A stretch of DNA of 16,043 nucleotides, taken from assembly GCA_964458705.1 (NCBI GenBank), contig CAYWKD010000068.1:1-16043 (forward strand), given 5' to 3'. The translations under genes and the position numbers were made by a program. Positions 1 to 7,700 of the stretch are shown piece after piece; positions within the stretch are counted from its first letter, which is position 1, and every line of letters starts with the position of its first letter. Source of the stretch: JAAUTG01 sp964458705 (GTDB taxonomy: Bacteria > Bacteroidota > Bacteroidia > Chitinophagales > Saprospiraceae). Below the pieces are notes generated by a model. That model saw only the letters and a program-made list of their open reading frames with translations, searched no databases and was not told where the DNA came from.

Positions 1-17
1 GGCGCTAATGGTTCCGC

Positions 18-386
18 TCAAGAGGTTGTGGTTTTCAAAAGGTGTCGCAACCACTTCTTTCCGTCAAGGCTTATCAGTTTACCCTTAACACTTTCGATCA
101 GCACCTCTGCATCCACCTCCAAGCTAATGCTAAGTTGATCAGGATCAATCATTTGCAAAACACGATTGAAGGTGTCATGCGATGGAATTCCATTGGGTAA
201 TTCCAATATCCCACTTAACCATTCAAGGCGTTGCTCTGCAAACTCGGCCATGTCTTCAAAGCCTTCTCCATTTGACAACAGAGTGCAAAATGAAATGAAT
301 AATATATCTTTGAGCCGATGTAGACAACGACCCTGTACGCGGGGATCATCTACTTGAGTAAACAAATTGTCAATGGTGTCTTGCAT
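18..386 (-). pseudogene. ISAs1-family transposase, N-terminal fragment
   Basis: The product resembles the N-terminal DDE_Tnp_1-associated domain of ISAs1 (H-repeat) transposases. Visible hallmarks are the VDDPR segment near the start, the following RLKDILFISFCTLLSNGEGF helix, the PSHDTFNRVL motif in the middle, and LISLDGKK at the end, which marks entry into the DDE catalytic domain and carries its first Asp. Family members are usually about 370-380 residues; this frame stops about 122 residues after its ATG, only a few codons past DGKK, so the catalytic core is missing or frameshifted. I prefer the ATG at 384-386; a TTG at 399-401 would add five residues. The +2 frame stays open from DGKK to the window edge but does not clearly continue the family pattern. 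It is probably inactive, though a frameshifted continuation left of the window cannot be excluded. Confidence 0.72.
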
Positions 387-430
387 CTTTTTGCTCGACA
401 ATATCTCATTTTATTTCGTAACATTATTTT

Positions 431-447
431 GGTGCGTTTGCCCTAAT
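431..447. repeat. Candidate IS terminal inverted repeat
   Basis: GGTGCGTTTGCCCTAAT lies about 45 bp upstream of the transposase start, where the element's end is expected. Its sequence has the flavour of ISAs1-family ends. The partner repeat and any target duplication are not in the window, so this is a position-based suggestion. Confidence 0.3.
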
Positions 448-510
448 GCTTTCTTGGGAAAAGGTTAGTTTTATCACCTAAATAATAAATTCGTACCTAC
501 TGAGCTTGAA

Positions 511-518
511 TATCTTTG
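511..518 (+). promoter_or_regulatory. Possible Bacteroidetes -7 promoter box (TATCTTTG)
   Basis: TATCTTTG is an exact match to the Bacteroidetes TAnnTTTG element in the 240-bp gap between the IS remnant and the gene at 642. No clear TTTG -33 box sits at the right distance, and the implied leader of about 120 nt is long. A weaker TATATTCG at 597-604, one mismatch, is nearer the start codon and may be the real element. Confidence 0.22.
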
Positions 519-641
519 GGAGTTAATATTTTTACTGGAATCGAAAAATACGCTTTACAATCATCTAAATACGAGCTAGCCAACACTAAAAAATCTTATA
601 TTCGCACTAACAACATATTTTAACAATAAAACACACAAATC

Positions 642-1052
642 ATGCCTAACACTATCACCCTTTCGACTGATATGAACACGTTATATCTAATTGACGATGA
701 GCGTGCTATTCCATTCGACTTGACTAATGGAAAAGGAGCTTTAATCGGGACATTAGCAGGTCAAGTAACCGTCATTACAGCTAACTCAGGTGGCAAGATG
801 CCCGAAAGCATTAAAATGACAGAAGAGCGCAAATCTATTCCTATAAAAGGAAATCAGTGGACCATCACTTACAATGGCGATGCAGAACTGATGCATGTGG
901 TTGGAGTTGTGGATATTGATGGCTGGCGACAAGAAGGAAAAGAACCCGCTTGTAAGACAGTTCTTTTTGATTTGAGAGATAAGATTTTAAGTATTAGAAA
1001 AGTGGGAAACAGCTTAGATTTAGTGAGTATGAAACAAAAAACTAAGATTTGA
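642..1052 (+). CDS. Hypothetical protein, 136 aa
   Basis: I do not recognise this family. The product is a compact soluble protein with no signal peptide or membrane segment. Alternating polar and hydrophobic stretches (TVITAN, IPIKGNQWTITYNG, LMHVVGVVDIDG) suggest a mainly beta-strand fold. The C-terminus is rich in basic residues (RKVGNS, KQKTKI). Codon use looks like the neighbouring genes and the ATG follows an A-rich leader, which is usual for Bacteroidetes, so I take it as a real gene. It stands alone: the broken IS lies upstream, and a convergent hairpin at 1068-1092 separates it from the minus-strand gene downstream. With the IS next door it may belong to an accessory patch, but nothing in the sequence shows transfer. 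No function is proposed. Confidence 0.68.
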   Translation: MPNTITLSTDMNTLYLIDDERAIPFDLTNGKGALIGTLAGQVTVITANSGGKMPESIKMTEERKSIPIKGNQWTITYNGDAELMHVVGVVDIDGWRQEGKEPACKTVLFDLRDKILSIRKVGNSLDLVSMKQKTKI

Positions 1053-1067
1053 TCTCTGAATCAAGAT

Positions 1068-1092
1068 TTCCGAAGTTTTCAAAACTTCGGAA
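1068..1092. terminator. Bidirectional hairpin terminator
   Basis: TTCCGAAGTTTT and AAAACTTCGGAA form a perfect 12-bp inverted repeat around a single C. It lies 15 bp after the stop codon at 1052 and 28 bp before the stop of the convergent gene at 1121, which is the expected place for a shared terminator. There is no strong U-tract on either side, but the inner A/T arms would supply U-rich RNA in both directions. It may also be one copy of a dispersed intergenic repeat. Confidence 0.62.
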
Positions 1093-1120
1093 GTCTTAGT
1101 CCTATTTAATCCTGTGTAAA

Positions 1121-2587
1121 TCATCTTTTAGTGGCACTAACTGCCGCTGCAACAGGTATTTTATTCAATCGGCTATCAATCCACCAAATCGTCATTTCGT
1201 CTATTCCTCCTAATGGTATTCTACCTTGAATTTCATGCCTCATCTGGTCAATATACAATTTTATTGCTTGCAACTGTTGAGTTACCTCATAAGAAGGAAC
1301 ATCCATTAATTTTTTGATTTTATTTAGAAAAGCAAGATAGTAATCTAAATATTGATCTTGCTCCTTATTGAAGTATCTTGCAGCACTTCTCAGCGTATTT
1401 TCAAAAGCATCTACCTCTTCTAATTCGTAGTAGGCAATACATTTTAGAAACTGAATACCTCTATTAATTTCTGGACGAGTAGATTTATTTTTGTTTTTTA
1501 GCAATCGACTGCACCAAACAATACAGGCTTCAAAATGCTCTGCAATGAAAAGTAAAATTGAAGTATTCATTAGCAGAACTTTTTCTGTACTTGGGTTGAG
1601 CGAAAACCGACCTAAACCTTCTTCAACTTGATTGGCGACTTGAGTGACATCTTGAACAATGCCAAAGTTGATAAGATAGACTAATTTGAACTGAAAAAGT
1701 CGCTGAAAAAGTATTTTTTGATGATGTGTATTTAGAGGTTGCTCATTTTCTAATCGATCAATTAATGATTCAAAATCATCGAATTTCTCCTGCCTAAAAC
1801 AGGCCGCCAAGTAATTGGAAACATCAATAATATAATTGTAAAAATCCTCTTCTTTTCTGTAACTGTTCTCATCCCACCAATTCATTACCTTATCATAGTA
1901 GAAAATGGCGTTATCAAAATCATCTTTCATTTTGAAATGAACACCTGCAGATTGGTAGAAACGACATGCTGCAAGAGCAGATGAAAATTTTTTACCTTTG
2001 ATAAATTGCTCATCATCTACCAATTGTTTTTTATTCAGCATTGCGTTTGAAAAAATCTTGTCGTACAAGTTCAGCATATCGAATTCTTCTTCAATTGAAG
2101 TCAAATAAGTGGACTGCTCTACTGCTAAATCCCTTAGTATTTCCTTTTTCAAATTCTTCTTGATCGTCCTTTCTAATCCACGCTTTTGCTTGTTGATTTC
2201 CAAAAGTGAAATATCATCTTTTAACTCTTTTGCCATCTTTTTTGCTTCCTTCAATCGTTCATCGCAGAGGTCGTATAGTTCTCGCTCATAAAGATACTTG
2301 GCATCTAGGAGTTTTTCTTTAATTTGAGCAGCACGAGATTTCTGGCTATGATAGTCTCGCATAGAACGTAAAATGGCTTCATAAAGGTAAGACTTATCCA
2401 CTGCAAGGTATTTGTAATCTCTCTTGAGTTTTGTATCGTCGTACGCATCCATCTTACCGATAAGTCGAAAAAGGGCTAAGTAACGAGCATTTTTCTTACC
2501 TGCCTTTTGAGCATCTAAGGTAAAGTACCGCTTCTCTGACTTAGACATGGAATGAATGAGCCGAAAAAGATCATTTTTGTGCTTCAT
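1121..2587 (-). CDS. TPR-like helical protein of unknown function
   Basis: This 488-residue, highly charged, almost wholly alpha-helical protein has no signal peptide or transmembrane segment, so it is probably cytoplasmic. The N-terminus (DLFRLIHSMSKSEKRYFTL, about residues 6-24) matches an opening I associate with uncharacterised Bacteroidetes proteins. Residues about 90-160 are very Lys/Glu-rich and likely coiled coil. Around 205-240 the ACRFYQSAGVHFKM and NAIFYYDKVMNWW helices look like a tetratricopeptide pair, and similar helical hairpins continue to about 420. Such folds are usually protein-protein scaffolds. No catalytic motif is visible. The ATG at 2585-2587 is the natural start. The gene follows the symporter on the same strand after 94 bp, and that gap contains an 11-bp-period direct repeat, so separate transcription is possible. 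A role cannot be given. Confidence 0.8.
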   Translation of the reverse strand: MKHKNDLFRLIHSMSKSEKRYFTLDAQKAGKKNARYLALFRLIGKMDAYDDTKLKRDYKYLAVDKSYLYEAILRSMRDYHSQKSRAAQIKEKLLDAKYLYERELYDLCDERLKEAKKMAKELKDDISLLEINKQKRGLERTIKKNLKKEILRDLAVEQSTYLTSIEEEFDMLNLYDKIFSNAMLNKKQLVDDEQFIKGKKFSSALAACRFYQSAGVHFKMKDDFDNAIFYYDKVMNWWDENSYRKEEDFYNYIIDVSNYLAACFRQEKFDDFESLIDRLENEQPLNTHHQKILFQRLFQFKLVYLINFGIVQDVTQVANQVEEGLGRFSLNPSTEKVLLMNTSILLFIAEHFEACIVWCSRLLKNKNKSTRPEINRGIQFLKCIAYYELEEVDAFENTLRSAARYFNKEQDQYLDYYLAFLNKIKKLMDVPSYEVTQQLQAIKLYIDQMRHEIQGRIPLGGIDEMTIWWIDSRLNKIPVAAAVSATKR

Positions 2588-2617
2588 GGTATTACATAAG
2601 TGAGAAGTATAAATAGA

Positions 2618-2636
2618 TACTGAGTTAGTACTGAGT
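2618..2636. repeat. Tandem direct repeat TACTGAGT, 11-bp period
   Basis: TACTGAGT occurs at 2618-2625 and again at 2629-2636, just upstream of the minus-strand gene that starts at 2587. The spacing is close to one helical turn, as in many direct-repeat operators. With two short copies it may be chance. Confidence 0.3.
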
Positions 2637-2681
2637 AATTGATTGCACTAGTAACGCTTTTGCGATGCAAGTAAGTTTTTA

Positions 2682-4406
2682 TCAATTCATGGCATTAGAA
2701 TCACTATTTCTATATCCAATTATGCTTTGAAATATCAAGCTAAAAAACATAACGAGTAGGCAACCAATTAGATTGAGCCACAGATAAGCAACTTGGATAT
2801 AACCAATTCTGCTCAAAATAAAAATAAGAATGACTAATAGTTCCGCAATAATAGCTGCAATAAAGACTGCTTGGCCACCTATTTTCTTTAAGAAGAATGC
2901 CACTACAAAAATCCCTAAAATAGTGCCATAAAATACAGAACCTACAATATTTACAGCTTCAATAAGATTGTCAAAAAGAGAAGCAGAAGTAGCAAATATA
3001 AGTGCGATTATTCCCCATAAAATAGTCAGCGTCTTAGAGGCATTCAAGTAGTGGTTGTCACTGCGATGTTTAGCAAATGAACGACGATATAAGTCAACAA
3101 CGGTAGTGGTAGCTAGAGCATTTAATTCTGAAGAAGTAGAAGACATTGCAGCAGAAAAAATGACCGCTAGCAGTAGTCCCACTAAGCCTTTGGGTAAATA
3201 CTTTGTAACGACTGTGATAAATACATAATCATCGTCATTCACTTCCGCCTTTTCATCCGTTTGTAAGATTAAGTCTTTGACTTTATCTCTTATCTCTTTG
3301 TCTTGGTCAATTAGGTCTTGAACCGCAAGTTGCTGATTGTTTATAGCATTTTCATCTTTACTTTCTACTGCTTCAATCAAAGCTCGAATGGTAGTTTGCT
3401 TTTCTTCAAAGACGGTATTCTGCATTACTTGAAGCTCATTCAATTCAGCTTGATACTGCGAATTTTCTAGTTTTTGTAGGTTAGCCTGATTGAAGTGAAT
3501 AGGTGGATTGGTAAATTGAAAGAATACAAACACTAACACTCCTACAAAAAGCACCAAAAACTGCATGGGTACTTTTATGATACCATTGAAAAGTAAACCC
3601 AAACGACTCTCTGATAATGACTTACCAGAAAGGTAACGCTGTACTTGTGATTGGTCTGTTCCAAAATAAGATAGAAATAAAAAAACGCCACCTAGCATTC
3701 CTGTCCAAAATGTGTAGCGATTGGAAAGATCAAAATCAAAGTTTACAACCTCTAGTTTTCCCATTTTTCCAGCTATTCCAATAGCATCGCCAAAAGAAAT
3801 ATCTTGAGGTAATTGAAAAACTAAAATGACGGCTGCTGTAAACATTCCTGAGAGAATGACAATCATCTGCTGTTTTTGGGTAACACTTACCGCTTTTGTA
3901 CCACCTATCATAGTGTAGATGATAACAACGGCTCCCGTTAGTAGAATGGTGGTATTCAAGTCCCAGCCAAAAATATTAGAAATAATAATGGAAGGAGCAT
4001 AAATGGTGATACCTGCTGCCATGCCTCTTTGAACTAGAAAGAGCAAGGCAGTGAGTGTGCGTGTTTTTAAGTCAAACCGACCTTCTAAGTATTCGTAGGC
4101 GGTGTAAACATTGAGTTTATAATAAATTGGTAACACAAAAATACATAGTAGCACCATTGCTACAGGCATTCCAAAATAGAATTGAGCAAAACCCATACCC
4201 GAACCGTAGGCCTGCCCAGGCGTGGAAAGAAAGGTAATTGCACTCGCCTGAGTAGCCATAATAGAAAGTCCGATCGTCCACCAAGGTAAGTCTTTATCTC
4301 CCAATAAATAGCTTTGAGCACTACTGACGTTTCTCGTTTTCATTATTCCATAAATGACAATACTTGATAGCACTGCCAACATTACAATCCAATCAATCGT
4401 ACTCAT
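2682..4406 (-). CDS. Sodium/solute symporter (SSS family)
   Basis: This is a 574-residue inner-membrane transporter of the SSS (SLC5-like) family, expected to use the Na+ gradient to import a small organic solute. Many hydrophobic spans are visible from residue 5 onward. Family landmarks include the GDKDLPWWTIGLSIMATQAS segment (36-55), the IGGTKAVSVTQKQQ region (168-180), GTDQSQVQRYLSGKSLSES (249-267), and the helix VIFSAAMSSTSSELNALATT (415-434), whose Ser/Thr cluster corresponds to the Na+ site in this family. Residues about 300-392 form a long charged, helix-rich extramembrane insert between two spans, longer than in classical members. The substrate cannot be read from sequence; sugars, sialic acid, amino acids and carboxylates are all possible. 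It lies 62 bp after a 45-residue membrane protein on the same strand and is probably co-transcribed with it. Family assignment is firm, substrate unknown. Confidence 0.92.
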   Translation of the reverse strand: MSTIDWIVMLAVLSSIVIYGIMKTRNVSSAQSYLLGDKDLPWWTIGLSIMATQASAITFLSTPGQAYGSGMGFAQFYFGMPVAMVLLCIFVLPIYYKLNVYTAYEYLEGRFDLKTRTLTALLFLVQRGMAAGITIYAPSIIISNIFGWDLNTTILLTGAVVIIYTMIGGTKAVSVTQKQQMIVILSGMFTAAVILVFQLPQDISFGDAIGIAGKMGKLEVVNFDFDLSNRYTFWTGMLGGVFLFLSYFGTDQSQVQRYLSGKSLSESRLGLLFNGIIKVPMQFLVLFVGVLVFVFFQFTNPPIHFNQANLQKLENSQYQAELNELQVMQNTVFEEKQTTIRALIEAVESKDENAINNQQLAVQDLIDQDKEIRDKVKDLILQTDEKAEVNDDDYVFITVVTKYLPKGLVGLLLAVIFSAAMSSTSSELNALATTTVVDLYRRSFAKHRSDNHYLNASKTLTILWGIIALIFATSASLFDNLIEAVNIVGSVFYGTILGIFVVAFFLKKIGGQAVFIAAIIAELLVILIFILSRIGYIQVAYLWLNLIGCLLVMFFSLIFQSIIGYRNSDSNAMN

Positions 4407-4468
4407 CGTAGTTGGTATATTTTGTCGTTTCTAAAATAATAAACTCTGATCTGCGCTTGGTAGTCTTT

Positions 4469-4606
4469 TTATTTAAACCATTTTGTGAAGATATAGAACA
4501 GTGCAATAATGAGAGCATGTATAATTAAAACAAAAATGTATAATCGTTTCCAAGTTCCCAGTATTGGTGGTTGGTCTTTGTCTGGAAGTGATTGTTCGTT
4601 AGGCAT
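4469..4606 (-). CDS. Small single-span membrane protein, likely symporter partner
   Basis: This 45-codon frame runs from ATG at 4604-4606 to TAA at 4469-4471. The first 16 or so residues are polar and proline-rich (MPNEQSLPDKDQPPILG), then WKRLY leads into one hydrophobic helix (IFVLIIHALIIALFYIF, about 24-40), and the protein ends in TKWFK. A polar head, a TWKR-type basic boundary and a single span ending in a short basic tail are typical of small proteins encoded directly before SSS transporters, in the way DUF485 or DUF4212 proteins accompany other symporters. I infer that it is an accessory subunit or stability factor of the transporter encoded 62 bp downstream. It has coding-like composition and sensible topology, but its short length means only conservation would settle it. 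Confidence 0.66.
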   Translation of the reverse strand: MPNEQSLPDKDQPPILGTWKRLYIFVLIIHALIIALFYIFTKWFK

Positions 4607-4688
4607 AATATGCTATTTTAGTGCTAATGTAGAAAATATTACACTTTTTAGGCTTACTTTATGTTGAAAGAGTGGAAGAATAAAAGCC

Positions 4689-4723
4689 ATGCTAAGAATA
4701 CTATTTTAAACTGTCCTTAGCAT
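4689..4723 (-). terminator. Possible terminator hairpin at the end of tamB
   Basis: ATGCTAAG (4689-4696) and CTTAGCAT (4716-4723) are perfect 8-bp inverted arms around a 19-nt loop that contains the tamB stop codon. Read on the minus strand, the hairpin is followed within a few bases by GGCTTTTATT. The long loop and low GC make it a weak terminator candidate. It would separate tamB from the symporter unit. Confidence 0.33.
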
Positions 4724-7700
4724 TCTTGCGCTTAAAAATAGATTGAAATAACTCCTTGAAAGAGCCAAACTCTTTTCTGTAGCTAAGTCCTGTGCCTACT
4801 TTTGTATCATTGCCTTCTACAATACTGGGCTCAAAGATGCTGTAAGCGCGCAGTCTGAGCGTACGTTCTTTATTTAAATAGGCTTCTACAACAATGTCGC
4901 CTCCAAGTGCAGTTCGATTAGTGCTGCTGGTAGCAGCAGAAGTTCTATTACCACCAATGATGAGCGTTACCTTATCATCAAACAAACTTGTTTTTTGACG
5001 AATGCCAATCTCTTCGCCATAGATAAAAAAGTTTTCCTGCGTGAAATCTACTTCATTTTTGTAACGATTGTAAGCAATATCGAAATCAATACTAGAGATA
5101 ACATTCGAGTCATCAAAAACTTCATCAAAGAAATCAGTTACAATAATAGAAAGCTGATTGGCTAGCAACTCACTTACTGTGTTGATGGTAATATCACTGC
5201 CATTTTGTCCACTCAACGAAAAATCAGAAGGTATAAACTGCCCTAATACGATGAGTCCAAATACTTGTTTATTGAGTTCATTTTGGTCTTGTTCTAATGT
5301 GCGGAGTTTATTATCCACATAAGTTTTTAGATCGCCCTGTAAGCGTGGAAAGCCCAAGCCAAAGCTGATGGAAGGTTCAAATAACTCACCTTCTAGGTAC
5401 ATGGTTAGATCAACACTGGTGGGCTGGCTAGCTCTGTTTCTAGAATCACTAGATGCAAATTCTAAATACTCTGGAATTAAATTGGCTACTGCTGTATTCA
5501 AATCTTTATATTGAGCAGCAATATTTATCGTGGCGTTGAAAGGGTCACCACGCCATTGAATTTTACCTCCCTGTTCTACAATGAAGGGCTTATTGACAAG
5601 GTTGAATAAAGTGAATAAATATTCACCACTTTGAATATAGTAGTTTCCGTACATACTCATCTCCCCTAATCGGTTAAGATTAATCTGTAAGTCTCCATTC
5701 CCTTGACCTCGTAAAATATCACCTGCTTGTTCATCAAACAGAAGCTCTACTGCTGCTTCATCTGTCATAGTCAGATTCATAACAAGATTTACCCCCTTTA
5801 CGTCAGGAGTAGCTTGCTCTACGCTATCCTTTTGTTCTTGTTCTTCATTTAGAAATCTTATGAAGTTCACTTCGGTGTCATTCGCAGTGTTAGAGACAGG
5901 GATGGTGATGTTAGTGCCTTTGATAGTAGTGGCTCTTATGAAGATATCTGTTTGAGAGAAAGGCCCTTGAAAGATAATTTCTCCTGCTCCTATGCCTCGC
6001 CCGTAGAAAACTGCATTTTCCTTTTTCGTGGTGTTTAGTGCTAAAAATTGGTTGGAAGAGACCTCTAGATCTACGCCTAAATTTTTTAAGTGACTGTGTG
6101 TTAAACCTCCTCTTTTTATCTCAGCAGTATTCCCCAATTCATCAGTAATAATTGTACCTCTAGCGTCTATTCTTCGATTACTGACAAAGGCGGTATCGTG
6201 ATCTACAAAATATCTAGTATTCAAAAAATCAATAGTAGCAGCTACATTATCCACGGCTATGTATCCACTGACATCAGGCTTTTTAATATCACCTTTTAAA
6301 GACAGATCAGTACTAAATGTGCCTTCAAAATTAGAAGCTCCTGCTAAGAAATATTCAAGAATTTTAATCGGATAGTCATTAGATGTTATTGAAAGATCAA
6401 AATAATTAGGCTGGCGAACAGACGTATTGGCACTTGATCGCTTACTTTGGTAATTAGGCGGATTGTAGTAGCCTATCGCATTTACATACTGCTCATCCTG
6501 AGCTATGTTTAGATAGGTGCTAATGGAACTATTAAGATTTTCCATGAAGGCTTTCATTTGCAACTTACCCCAGTTATCTTTATTAATCAAAAGAGCATCT
6601 GATACTATAAATGCGGAGAGATCATTGACTTTGAAAATGTTTTTTGCTGTAGCCGTCAGATCATATTTACCATCAAAATCTAGGATGGGATAATTCAATA
6701 AGGAATTGAGGTAGTTGATATCAAACTGTTCTAAATTTAGTATCAAGCCCTTCTCTTCATAGTCTCGAATGCGAATTATTCTTCCGTTTTGATCATCAAG
6801 TTCAAAGCTATTGAACACGATACTGCTGTCCCCAAAGACAATAGAGTTGCTTGGACTTAAGTCCCAATTCGTACCGAGTATATTTAGATTAGTGGTATCT
6901 AATATCATTTGGAAATAAGCACTATCGTAAGGTTGAAGTCTGCCTTCAATATTTGCTTTGTATTCCAAGTCTGATTTTTTAGCATAATTGATTCCGAAGT
7001 CTAGTTCTTCTTCATACACATAGCCTAAGAAAACAATAGGCTCAATCTTTGTTCCATTCTTTAGTGTAATTGAGTCAATACCAATATCTATCTCTCCTTC
7101 ACTTGCTTGAAAGTCTGCATTGGTATGAAAATTTTGTAGATGAATGCTGTCGTACTTTAAATTAGGGACAGTAACGCCAAAGTGAAAATCATTGGACAAT
7201 TCATCAAATGTAGCGTTCAATTTAATATTGTCCAACGTATCCAACTTTGGTACGAAAATTTTAGTGAGATCACCTGTATTAAGAATATTAAGGCTTAGTT
7301 CTGCTCTGTTTTCGGCGTTGGTTTCTTTTGTATCTGTAGCGGCTATGTTAAACTTACGAGCATAATTAGGGAAGTAAGTTGCTACATATTTTGTTAGCAT
7401 ATTAGGTAATTGTGCTAACTCATACTGTCCAGTAAGTGTTCCAAGAAGCACATCTGATTGAACAGAAATACGCCTTATGCCATCTTTGTTTAAGGTAGAA
7501 AGTAATACGACAGATTCAATTTGGTGACTGTAATTTTTGTTTCGGATGATTAAATCATTTAAAAAAGCTGTTCCTTCTGATTGTACAAATTGATTATTGG
7601 GTAAGTCAATGTCAATATCCAATACACCTGTAAGACTGAGGTACTCTTTGTACAAGTTGAGTGAGTGCAAATCTAGCTGCCTGACATCTAAATTAAAATC

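Larger units (their letters stand above)
1..447 (-). mobile_element. ISAs1-family insertion sequence, 5' part only
   Basis: This stretch holds the beginning of an ISAs1-like element read on the minus strand: the transposase N-terminal region and about 50 bp of leader. The likely outer end is near 441-450, where the minus strand reads roughly CATTAGGGCAAACGCACC. That has the look of an ISAs1 terminal repeat, but it cannot be confirmed because the other end is outside the window. The left boundary is unknown; the element either continues past position 1 or is a decayed remnant. Confidence 0.55.

Noticed and set aside
1..53. +2-frame continuation of the ISAs1 transposase after DGKK
   Set aside because: The frame is open to the edge, but its residues do not follow the family pattern after DGK closely enough to call a simple frameshift.
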